Origin: Sphingomonas flavescens
GTDB lineage: Bacteria > Pseudomonadota > Alphaproteobacteria > Sphingomonadales > Sphingomonadaceae
Assembly: GCF_030866745.1 (NCBI RefSeq)
Contig: NZ_CP133016.1
Coordinates: forward strand, 124,001 to 188,000
Length of the DNA stretch: 64,000 bases
Direction: 5' to 3'
Part shown: positions 16,910 through 25,800 of the stretch, one piece after another
Layout: each line of letters starts with the position of its first letter
Position numbering within the stretch: position 1 is the first letter of the stretch
Notes under the pieces: model-generated
The model's input: the letters and a program-made list of their open reading frames with translations, nothing else
The model's database searches: none
What the model was told of the DNA's origin: nothing
Translations under genes and position numbers: made by a program

Positions 16910-18646
16910 GTGAGAAAACTGCTGGAAAAACTGATCGGTGGCGACGTGCCGCGTCCGCTCGCGGACGCGCTCCAGCAGTGCCAGCGCCACTTCATGGCGG
17001 CGGCGGTGTTCAGCCTCCTCATCAACATCCTCTACCTCGCGCCCACCATTTACATGCTGCAGGTCTACGACCGCGTCGTGCCGACGGGTGGCAAGACGAC
17101 CTTGCTCTTCGTCACCCTAGCGCTCGCGTTCGCGCTGGCCGCGATGTCGGGCCTGGACATGGTGCGTGCGCGGCTGCTCGTTCGTGCCAGCGAGCGGGTT
17201 GACGCATTGCTGGCGCCGCGGATCCTCGATCAGATGATGCGCAGCGATACCGGCAACACCGCCCAGGCCATGCGCGATTTCGATACGATCCGGCAGACGA
17301 TCGGCACGCCCGTCATCGCCGCCATGTTCGATGCGCCGTGGACGCCGGTGTTCCTGCTGGTCGCCTTCATGCTCCACTTCTGGATCGGAATCATGGCCGT
17401 CGTTGCGGCCATCCTGCTGGTCACGCTCGCATGGTCGAACCAGCGCGCGACCCAGGCGAAGATGGAAGTGGCGACGACGGCGATGGCATCCGCCCAGAAC
17501 ACACAACAGGCGGCCGCGATGCAGGGCGCGACCGTACGTGGTCTCGGCATGACGGGCGCAATGGTCGCTCGCCAACTCGACCGTCGGCGGATCGCCCTGT
17601 CGCACATGGTCGATGCGCAAATGGTCGGCGGACGGCTGACCGCGACAAGCAAATTCTTTCGGATGTTCGTGCAATCGGCGGCACTCGGCCTGGGCGCCTT
17701 GCTCGCTATCGCGGGCTACATTTCGGCCGGCGCGATCATCGCATCTTCGATCCTGCTAAGCCGCGCGCTGGCGCCGATCGAGGCCATCATCGGCGGCTGG
17801 TCTGCCCTGGCGACGGTTCGCGCGGCCGTTCATCGCCTGTCGGACGTGCTGGCACACATCGATTCGACGCGAGGCTATACGGTGCTGCCGCCGCCCGCGG
17901 GCCATATCGAGGTTGAAAATGTCGGCGTTCGCGGCGGCGACGGGCGCACGATTTTGATCGGTATTTCGTTCCGCGCAGGGCCAGGTAAGATTCTCGGCAT
18001 CATCGGACCCAACGGCTCGGGCAAGTCGACATTGGGACGCGTGCTCGTTGGCGCCATCCAACCCGCGCTAGGCACCGTCCGCCTAGACGGCGCGCGCCTG
18101 ACGGATTGGGAGCCCGCGGAGCTTGGCCGCTACGTCGGCTACATGCCGCAGGAACCGTCGCTGTTCGAAGGCACCATCAAGGAAAACATTTCCCGTTTTG
18201 CCCGGCCATCGACGGCAGAGGAGGCGGCTGAAGTGGACGCCGCCGTTATCGCCGCCGCCAAGGAAGCGGGCGTGCACGAACTGATCTTGCAATTGCCCGG
18301 CGCATATGAGGCGCGCCTAGGACTGATGGGCGCGGGATTGTCGCTCGGCCAAGCGCAGCGGATCGCGTTGGCGAGGGCGCTCTACGGCGTCCCGACCGTG
18401 CTGGTACTCGATGAGCCCAACGCCTTTCTCGACAACGCCGGCGAGACGGCGCTGATCGGAGCACTGACCCGCGCCCGCGCCCGCGGAGCGACGGTCGTCG
18501 TCATCGCCCATCGGCGGTCGGTGGTCGAAGCGGCTGATGAGTTGCTGGTGCTCGAAGAAGGACGGCCCAAGATGATGGGGCCGTCAGCCGCAATCGTGCG
18601 CCGGCTCGCCGCGCCGCAAAAATCCAAGGCGGAGAATGCCGCGTGA
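16910..18646 (+). CDS. Type I secretion ABC transporter (PrtD-like)
   Basis: This 578-aa inner-membrane protein fuses an ABC membrane domain (residues about 20-300, several helices) to an ATPase domain (about 330-560). Walker A is GPNGSGKST and Walker B is VLVLDEPNAFLD. The signature reads LSLGQAQRIALARAL, with leucine replacing the usual first glycine of LSGGQ. There is no N-terminal C39 peptidase, which fits exporters of proteases and RTX proteins that keep an uncleaved C-terminal signal. The start is a GTG with GGGAG upstream. It overlaps the HlyD-like gene by four bases. The two convergent RTX/FG-GAP genes next door are the obvious substrates. Confidence 0.93.
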   Translation: MRKLLEKLIGGDVPRPLADALQQCQRHFMAAAVFSLLINILYLAPTIYMLQVYDRVVPTGGKTTLLFVTLALAFALAAMSGLDMVRARLLVRASERVDALLAPRILDQMMRSDTGNTAQAMRDFDTIRQTIGTPVIAAMFDAPWTPVFLLVAFMLHFWIGIMAVVAAILLVTLAWSNQRATQAKMEVATTAMASAQNTQQAAAMQGATVRGLGMTGAMVARQLDRRRIALSHMVDAQMVGGRLTATSKFFRMFVQSAALGLGALLAIAGYISAGAIIASSILLSRALAPIEAIIGGWSALATVRAAVHRLSDVLAHIDSTRGYTVLPPPAGHIEVENVGVRGGDGRTILIGISFRAGPGKILGIIGPNGSGKSTLGRVLVGAIQPALGTVRLDGARLTDWEPAELGRYVGYMPQEPSLFEGTIKENISRFARPSTAEEAAEVDAAVIAAAKEAGVHELILQLPGAYEARLGLMGAGLSLGQAQRIALARALYGVPTVLVLDEPNAFLDNAGETALIGALTRARARGATVVVIAHRRSVVEAADELLVLEEGRPKMMGPSAAIVRRLAAPQKSKAENAA

Positions 18647-19986
18647 GCGAGACCCTGGTCCTTCCTGCTGGCCCCGAAGCCATTGAAGGCGATCCCAGTC
18701 GCGACATCCGGCTCGGCACGATCATCGCGGTCGCCTTCTTCGTCGTCTTCCTGGGCTGGGCGGCGCTGGTGCCGCTGGATGCCGGGGTGACCGCCGCCGG
18801 GCAGATTGCCGTGGCCGGAAATCGCCAGAGCGTCCAGCATCGCGACGGCGGGGTCATCACCGCGATCAATGTTCGCGAGGGACAGCACGTGAAGGCCGGC
18901 TCGATCCTCATCGAACTGTCGGCGCCTGAGTTGAAGGCCTCCGAGCGCGCGCTCACCAGCGATTATCTGACGCTGCTGGCTCAGCGGGCGCGGCTGATGG
19001 CCGAGCGGATGGGAAAGCGAGATTTTGCACCGCCGCCGGAATTCGCGTCGCTGAGTCCGGAGGACCGCGACATCGCTATGCAGGTGATGGCCCTGCAGCG
19101 TTCCGAACTGCGGGCGCGTTCGGGCTCAGTCTCGGCACAGCAGTCGGTGCTTGGCCAGCGCGCCAAGCAGCTTGGCGAGCAGCAGGGCGGCTATGTGAAG
19201 CAACGCGAGTCGCTGCGTGAGCAGCAACGGTTGATCGCGGAGGAACTGGCGGGCTTGAAATCCGTCGCCGAAAAAGGGTTCGCCTCGATGAACCGGGTCC
19301 GGGCGCTCGAGCGGGCGCAGGCCGAGCTTCAGGGCCAGGAAGCGCAGATGGTCGCCGAATATGCGCGGGCGGGGCAGGGGATCGGCGAAACGCGCATGCA
19401 GTCGCTGAGCGTCAGCAGCGACCGTCTCGCGCAGGTTGAGAACGACCTCAAGGACACGCAGAGCAAGCTTTCCGAGGTGCTGCCGAAGCTGGTGGCGACG
19501 CGCGAGCAGCTCCAGCATTCGCAGGTACGGGCGCCCGCGACCGGCCAGGTTGTGGGCCTTCAGGTGTTTACCGTCGGCGGCGTCGTCACGCCCGGCCAGA
19601 AGCTGATGGATATCGTTCCGGACGGGAAGGAGCTGGTGATCCAGGCGCAACTCAGCCCAACCGACGCCGACGACGTATACGCGGGCCAAAAAGCGCAGAT
19701 CCGTTTCGCCAGCGTCCATAACCGAACGCTGCCGCTGTTCACCGGAACGGTGCGCACCGTGTCTGCTGACAGTTTCAGTGACGAGAAGACGGGTCGGTCC
19801 TTCTTCCGCGTCGAGCTGGTTGTGCCGGAGGCCGAGCTCAACCGCGTGCGTTCAGTCCTAGGCAACGGGGAACTGCGTCCAGGTCTTCCGGTCGAAGCGG
19901 TGCTTACCGTCCGGAAGCGCACCGCGCTGCAGTATCTGCTCGAGCCGTTGACCGGTGCGCTATGGCGCTCTGGTCACGAGGACTGA
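18643..19986 (+). CDS. HlyD family type I secretion periplasmic adaptor
   Basis: The 447-aa product is the membrane fusion protein that joins the ABC exporter to a TolC-type outer membrane channel. One N-terminal membrane helix (about residues 25-45) is followed by a lipoyl-type half-motif (GGVITAINVREGQHVKAGSIL). A long coiled-coil hairpin covers about 100-280. The second lipoyl half and beta-barrel region has VRAPATGQVVGLQVFTVGG. The GTG start overlaps the transporter stop (GTGA). No tolC homologue is in the window, so the outer membrane channel must be encoded elsewhere. Confidence 0.93.
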   Translation: MSETLVLPAGPEAIEGDPSRDIRLGTIIAVAFFVVFLGWAALVPLDAGVTAAGQIAVAGNRQSVQHRDGGVITAINVREGQHVKAGSILIELSAPELKASERALTSDYLTLLAQRARLMAERMGKRDFAPPPEFASLSPEDRDIAMQVMALQRSELRARSGSVSAQQSVLGQRAKQLGEQQGGYVKQRESLREQQRLIAEELAGLKSVAEKGFASMNRVRALERAQAELQGQEAQMVAEYARAGQGIGETRMQSLSVSSDRLAQVENDLKDTQSKLSEVLPKLVATREQLQHSQVRAPATGQVVGLQVFTVGGVVTPGQKLMDIVPDGKELVIQAQLSPTDADDVYAGQKAQIRFASVHNRTLPLFTGTVRTVSADSFSDEKTGRSFFRVELVVPEAELNRVRSVLGNGELRPGLPVEAVLTVRKRTALQYLLEPLTGALWRSGHED

Positions 19987-20003
19987 TCAGCGGAGACCAT
20001 CGA

Positions 20004-20786
20004 GTGTTGGATGAACCTGCCGAGGCGCCAGTGAACCGCCTTGAGATCGACCACGAAGCGACGCGGATCGTTTCGAACCTGATCGAGTTTCGGAAGAACG
20101 ACCGTGTGCTGGTCTACGAGAATCATTCGCTGGGACTTGCAGCGGGACTAGCGCCCCATGTGCAGCTGGTCGTCGGGACGTGTGCTGACGAGCATTCAAT
20201 CGATAGCGATCGGGAAGCGGCGCGCCCGACTGGGCTGAATGTCGAATTCGAACTCTTTTCGCCCGCTATCGCGGAGGTTCCGTCTCGTTCAGGCACCGCG
20301 CTGGGTCCATCGGTTGAAGAATTTGCAGCGACCTACTCAAAACATTTCGACATCATCGTTTCCCTGCGGAGCTTCGCATCGTTCTCACCTGATGCGGCAG
20401 ACCGGGCGCTGCGCCTTTTTTCGGACGTTTTGGCGCCGATGGGTCAGGTGATCCTGGGCACGCGGCTACGTCTGAGCTTCGCCCCGACGGATAATCTAAC
20501 GTCGGACACAATGCCGGTCGATTCGCGGAGGCTCTTCACCTCGCTCGCGGACGAGGGGCTACGACCTGTGAGTCTCACTTTTGGGACCTGGCGAGGCTAT
20601 AATGCCGGCCGGGTCAAGACACCCAGCGAGTTCGATGTCGTTCTGGTAACCCGGCAGCCCGCGTTGCCCCGCAATTTCTCGGCAGACCGGTACCTTGAAC
20701 TGCACCCCGATATCGCCGCCGCAAACATTGACCCGGTCGAGCACTACATGCTCTACGGCTTCTACGAGGGACGACAGACGGCCTGA
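20004..20786 (+). CDS. Methyltransferase-like protein with C-terminal PDV/HY/GR module
   Basis: About 260 aa. I prefer the GTG at 20004 because CGGAG lies eight bases before it; an in-frame ATG at 19962 would overlap the adaptor gene by 25 bases. Residues about 30-200 look like a Rossmann methyltransferase fold: DRVLVYENHSLGLAAGLAP, then HFDIIVSLRSFASFSPDA, then QVILGTRLRLSF. The SAM glycine motif is weak. The last 35 residues (YLELHPDIAAANIDPVEHYM, then GFYEGRQ) are a module found in three other enzymes of this locus. Function is unknown; a role in surface glycan modification is inferred from neighbours. Confidence 0.65.
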   Translation: MLDEPAEAPVNRLEIDHEATRIVSNLIEFRKNDRVLVYENHSLGLAAGLAPHVQLVVGTCADEHSIDSDREAARPTGLNVEFELFSPAIAEVPSRSGTALGPSVEEFAATYSKHFDIIVSLRSFASFSPDAADRALRLFSDVLAPMGQVILGTRLRLSFAPTDNLTSDTMPVDSRRLFTSLADEGLRPVSLTFGTWRGYNAGRVKTPSEFDVVLVTRQPALPRNFSADRYLELHPDIAAANIDPVEHYMLYGFYEGRQTA

Positions 20787-20868
20787 TCAAGAGGAAGCTG
20801 TCGATCCGCAGTCCAGAAATCCCAGAGGGCCGCGTCGACCGGCGTCGGCCCCAGCATCGAGAGGCGCA

Positions 20869-22848
20869 ATGGCTTCTGCAAACGCGGACCTGCATGCGAA
20901 TGAAGTCAGGCAAGGGCAGCGCTTCCGATTCGGGAAGAACTGGAGCGATTTCCTCGGGCACCTCACAGTTCCGCGCATCCGCCTCGCGGAGAAGTCGCTA
21001 AAGGAAGCTCTGAACACTGAACGGCTCGACGGCCTCACCTTCCTCGACATCGGAAGCGGCAGCGGCCTTTTCAGTCTGACGGCGAGGCGGCTGGGTGCGA
21101 CGGTCACCTCCTTCGACTTCGATCCCGATTCGGTTCGATGCACCGAGTCGCTAAGGGAGCGCTATTTTCCTGGGGACCCGAACTGGCGCGTTGAGCGGGG
21201 CTCGGCGCTGGACGCCGATTACCTGCGGAAGCTCGGGACTTTCGATATCGTCTATTCGTGGGGCGTATTGCACCACACCGGTGACATGTGGCGTGCTCTG
21301 GCGCTGGTCGAGCCCGCTGTGAAGGTGGGCGGAACGCTTTTCATCTCGCTTTACAATGACCAAGGCGAGGCGACCGACCGGTGGGCCCGGATCAAACAGC
21401 GTTACAACGCGCTGCCGGCCCCCTTGGCCTTCGCTTATGCGTGCGCGATCATTTCGCGAGAAGAGGGTCGCGAGCTTGTGCGCCAGCTCCGGCGCGGAAG
21501 CGTCGGTGATTGGCTCCGAACCTGGACCGAATACGACCAGATCAGCACAAGAGGAATGAGCCGCTGGCACGACTGGATCGACTGGATCGGCGGGTATCCT
21601 TACGAACGCGTTCGCGTTGAGCCGATCGTTGATTTCTACGCGCGCGATGGTTTCCAGCTTGTGCATCTCGTCGATCGAAGCAGCGGCTACGGATGTAATG
21701 AGTTCGTGTTCAAACGCGTGGCAGAGGCTGGCGTGCAGGTCGAGAGCCGCTTGCCGCGCAGCGCTTCGATGGCCCGGCGTTTCGGTCGCCGTCTCAGTGG
21801 TCCGCTCGAACAACTTCCCGAGGGAGTATTTGCCCCGCTCAACGGACTCGAAAAGCCTGCCTTCGGCTCCCGGTTATTCGTGCTGAAGGATGATCAGATC
21901 ATCGGCAAGGCGCGTGTCGCCGGACCCGACCGCGTGCAAATCCTCGAGGTGGATAAGGCGATCCTGGAAACCGACCCCCGAGACCTTGTCGTGTTGGAGG
22001 CCAGGGAGCAGCCGTTCCCGGGGCCTTATCGGCACGCCAGGGGCAAGATGTACGAAGTCGTGGTCTCAGAGCTCGCCGATTTGTCGGACAACGAGCAGGA
22101 CATCAATGGCTCGCCCGTCCATCTGTTCGAGGACGGCAAGCAATTGCCGATGCCGCACGCGACGCATGACGAGATCGCGAGGTTTGGCGAGGGACGGTTC
22201 TCTCACTGGGGTACGGCGGTTCTGTTCTCGTCGCTCGATGGCAGCGATCCGAACGCGAACGGTCGCGACTATACCCTGTTGCTTCCTCCGGCCCAGCTGG
22301 GCGTTCACAAGACGGCCGAGCCTGGTTACGCGATCCCGGTCGTCGGGCCATTCGAACTCGATGGTGAAGGTTGGCGAGGGAAGATCATGACTTCTCCGCC
22401 GGCGGCGGAGGAGGGCACGCTGCTTCTGTTGCGTGACGGTATGTTGGTTGGGCCGATCGTCCCGAATGCCGACGGCTCGGTAATCATCGCGGCGCCCGAT
22501 GCAAGTGAGGACGTGGTCGCCGCGGCGGATTACTCGTTGATGGCGGGACACTTTTTCGAATTGAAAGCCCCGTTTGGCCGTGCGCGCGGTCAAATGTTTG
22601 AGATCGGACTGCCTGAGTACGCTTCTTTGTCCGATCGACCCGGCGACGACCGGCGATCACCGCTGTTCATGTTCGAGGATGGCCATCCGCTGCCCAAGCC
22701 CCACGCTGTTCACGACGAAATCGACCAGATTGGCCGGGGCCGTTATTCCCACTGGGAGGGATCGCTGTATTTCTCTTCGTCGGACGGGTCCGACCCCAAT
22801 GAAAATGGCCGAGATTATCGCGTTTTAGTCGCCACCCGCACCTCCTGA
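20869..22848 (+). CDS. SAM-dependent methyltransferase with two C-terminal FEDG/HDEI/GRYSHW modules
   Basis: About 659 aa from the ATG at 20869 (GAGAGG four bases upstream); a longer open frame begins at 20695 but has no good start. Residues about 50-300 are a class I methyltransferase with SAM motif FLDIGSGSGLFSLTARRLG and post-motif YSWGVLHHTGDMW. The rest holds two copies of a roughly 70-residue module. Each runs from an MYEVVVSELADLSD- or MFEIGLPEYASLSD-like start through LFEDGKQLPMPHATHDEI and GRFSHW or GRYSHW to FSSxDGSDPNxNGRDY. A degenerate copy lies in the convergent AsnB-glycosyltransferase. The module is unknown to me. The 3' end overlaps that convergent gene by 34 bases. Confidence 0.8.
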   Translation: MASANADLHANEVRQGQRFRFGKNWSDFLGHLTVPRIRLAEKSLKEALNTERLDGLTFLDIGSGSGLFSLTARRLGATVTSFDFDPDSVRCTESLRERYFPGDPNWRVERGSALDADYLRKLGTFDIVYSWGVLHHTGDMWRALALVEPAVKVGGTLFISLYNDQGEATDRWARIKQRYNALPAPLAFAYACAIISREEGRELVRQLRRGSVGDWLRTWTEYDQISTRGMSRWHDWIDWIGGYPYERVRVEPIVDFYARDGFQLVHLVDRSSGYGCNEFVFKRVAEAGVQVESRLPRSASMARRFGRRLSGPLEQLPEGVFAPLNGLEKPAFGSRLFVLKDDQIIGKARVAGPDRVQILEVDKAILETDPRDLVVLEAREQPFPGPYRHARGKMYEVVVSELADLSDNEQDINGSPVHLFEDGKQLPMPHATHDEIARFGEGRFSHWGTAVLFSSLDGSDPNANGRDYTLLLPPAQLGVHKTAEPGYAIPVVGPFELDGEGWRGKIMTSPPAAEEGTLLLLRDGMLVGPIVPNADGSVIIAAPDASEDVVAAADYSLMAGHFFELKAPFGRARGQMFEIGLPEYASLSDRPGDDRRSPLFMFEDGHPLPKPHAVHDEIDQIGRGRYSHWEGSLYFSSSDGSDPNENGRDYRVLVATRTS

Positions 22849-25800
22849 TCGAGGATTTCCGGAGCGGCGTAGCTCTGTTCGGGGTCGCGAGACTGCGACC
22901 CGCGATCCCGAACTGGGGAGTTCAGCAGCGCGATGTAGCGTTCGCCGAGCTTCGTCTTGTTGAACTCGGTTTGCATCAGGATGCGTGCCTCGCCACCCAT
23001 CGCGGAAGCCCGAGCCGGGTCCGACAGAAGTTCGAGGCACGATGCGGCAAGACCGTCGACATCTCCGATGGGATGGACGAAGCCGGTCCTGCCATCCTCG
23101 ATTAGCTCGACCGACCCCCCGGCGGCCGTCGCTACGACGGGAATGCCGATGCTGCCGGCTTCCATCACGACGTTCGGCATCCCTTCGAAGCGGGATGTCA
23201 GCAGGAATATGTCGGCCATGCTCATAAGGAGGTGCACGTCGGTGCGTGCTCCAAGCAGGAGGATGCGGTCGGACATGCCGAGCGCGGCAATCTTGTCTTC
23301 CAGGCGCGACTTGAGTGGTCCAACGCCGACCAGAAAGGCGTGGGCATCCGGATTTGCACGAAGGACCCGCCCCGCGACGTCGATCCAGGTGGAAGGATCT
23401 TTCTCGGCGGATAGGCGCGCAACGCCCAGGATGACCTGTGCCTTGGTGGGCAGGCCGAAGGACCGGCGAAGGGCGGAAATTTCCTCCGGCGCGGCTTTCA
23501 CGAACACGTCGGAATCGACGGCGTTTGGAATGTGCGCCACGCGTCGGGGATCGATTCCGATCCACTCGGCATAATCTTCGTTTGCGCCGGCATGATTTCC
23601 GGACAGCAGAACCCGGGGGGACTTGCTCAACGCCTGGTACGCCGGGCGGTACCAATCGTTGGAAATGTAGGGGAAATTGGTCGGGTTGTAGTTGCGGAAA
23701 GACATGATCTGGCGAGAGACGCCAGCGATCTCCGCGGCAAGGCCGGCCAGGATGTTGGGATCGTCCAACTGGCTGATGACCGCCTTGGGCGCAATCCTGG
23801 TAAAAACGGCGACGAGCCGTGCCACGGCTTCACGGTCCGGAACGAGGTTCGTCTTGGTAAGGCGTCGGCCAAGGTCGCTCTTCGGCCAGGCTCGGAGGCT
23901 CTCGATAGCGGACACCGCCGACGCATCGACATGGCGAATGCCGCTGTCCTGCAACATTTGGAGATAGTGGCGCCGGGCGCCTTCCAGTTTCCGAAACGTG
24001 ACGAAGGTCACATCGTAGCCGGCGGCCTTGAGCGCCTGCGCGAGATAGACCCACTGACGCTCGGCACCGCCGGGGGGTAGCGAATGAGTGCAGATGACGA
24101 TCGGATCCCCGGCGCGGACCGGCTCGAAGTCGGAAGGTCGCTGAACGAGTTCGTCGATGGCCGAACCCTGGTCCGCCGAGAGTGACCGTTCCGACCAGCG
24201 AGAGACGACCGTCGACAGCTTGTCCCGGTTCTCGGCGTTGATCGGGACTACCCAAATGGGCTTGCCCTCGCGGCCCGGCTCCGTGGCGGAGACGGTCAGA
24301 CGCTGGTCGAAGATCGAGTATCGCCCGCCGCCTTCGCTAGCGATGATCTCGTGGGACAATGGCAGGGGCGGCAATTGCCGTCCGCCCTCAAAAACCGCGA
24401 AATCGGTCGCGAATTCGATGTCCGGGAAGGCAGGGAGCGCGCGAAGCACCTGCGATTGGCGGGCCAGGCCCTTTTCCTTTCGAAGGGGGCGCGCCCCGAA
24501 CACACGTGCCGCGCGGGACGTCGACAGCAGCGCGCACCTTTGCCGGAACAATTGAAGGTGGTCTGCGGATGAGATCCGCTGACGCATGGAAACTTCGAGG
24601 AGTTCACCATTCACGTATGGATTGCGAACGATGACTTTCGATACGCCCTGCGCACGCAGCTTCTCAATTGCGCGGTAATCTAGGCGCAGCGCAGGCTCTC
24701 GGCCGGTCGCTAACAGCGTTGCGCCCTTTAGATCCACCGACCTGTCTGGCGCGTCACTGGACTCCCAAGCGGGGAGGTGCACGGTGGTCGAAGCTCCGTC
24801 CGGCACGGGTGCGGCTTCGGACAGGAGCTGGAACGCCCGGGCTTCGATCTCTCGCGGCAGATTTGCGAACTGATCCTCATCGGGCCCCGAGCTGCCGTCC
24901 GCGACGATGAAAACCTTGTCGCCGACTTGAGCTGCAACGAGGTCATCGGTGCGGTTGTGCGCGGTGCCCTGCGCGAGCGTTCCCGCACCCTCGTTGAATT
25001 CGGGCAATTGGGCGGGATGATGGCGTAGCCAGGACTCCAGCGCGACCACGCCCCAGACTTGGTAGGGAGAGAAGTTGCCCGGCGAGCGCTGCCTGGCCAT
25101 GAAGCGGGCAATACCGGCAGAACCGAATGCCTGTCGCAGGCGGCTATCGTCCTGCTCCAGCAACCGCGATGAGATGTCGAGCAGGCTATCCTTGGCCCAG
25201 TCCGACATCGGGAGCGCAAAACCCTGCTTGGGCAGATCAACCAGTTCGCGCGGGAGGTAGCGGTAGGCGATCTCCTTCAGGACCAATTTGCCGCGTCCGC
25301 CTTGTACGAGGTCGCGTTCGGGCATCCGCTCGGCAAAGCGCGCCAACTCCACGTTGAGGAACGGCGTCCGGACCTCAAGCGAATGTTGCATGCTCATCCT
25401 GTCGACCTTGGGCAGCACGGCGCCCGGCATGTAATTCTCGACGTCCGTCTGACGCATCGTTTCCAACAGCGCGTCCCGGCCTTCATCAAGATCGGTGCGG
25501 AGCAGGCCGACGTGGTCCGCAAAACCCTGCGGGACAAACCCGAAGAGTTCCTGGATCAGCGGTTCCGACCCGACGAGGATCGACGACCCGTAATATGCGC
25601 TTCCCGGTTTCCAGCCGGGTGCCTCCCCTTCCTCGTATCGCCGCTGCTGATCGAGCGTATGCATGTAGCGGCCGTAACCACCGAACATCTCGTCGCCGCC
25701 GTCGCCCGAGATTGAAACGGTCACATGCTGACGCGCAAACTCCGACAGCAAGTAAGTCGGCAGGCATGAGCTATCGCCGTTTGGCTCATCGACCTTCGCC

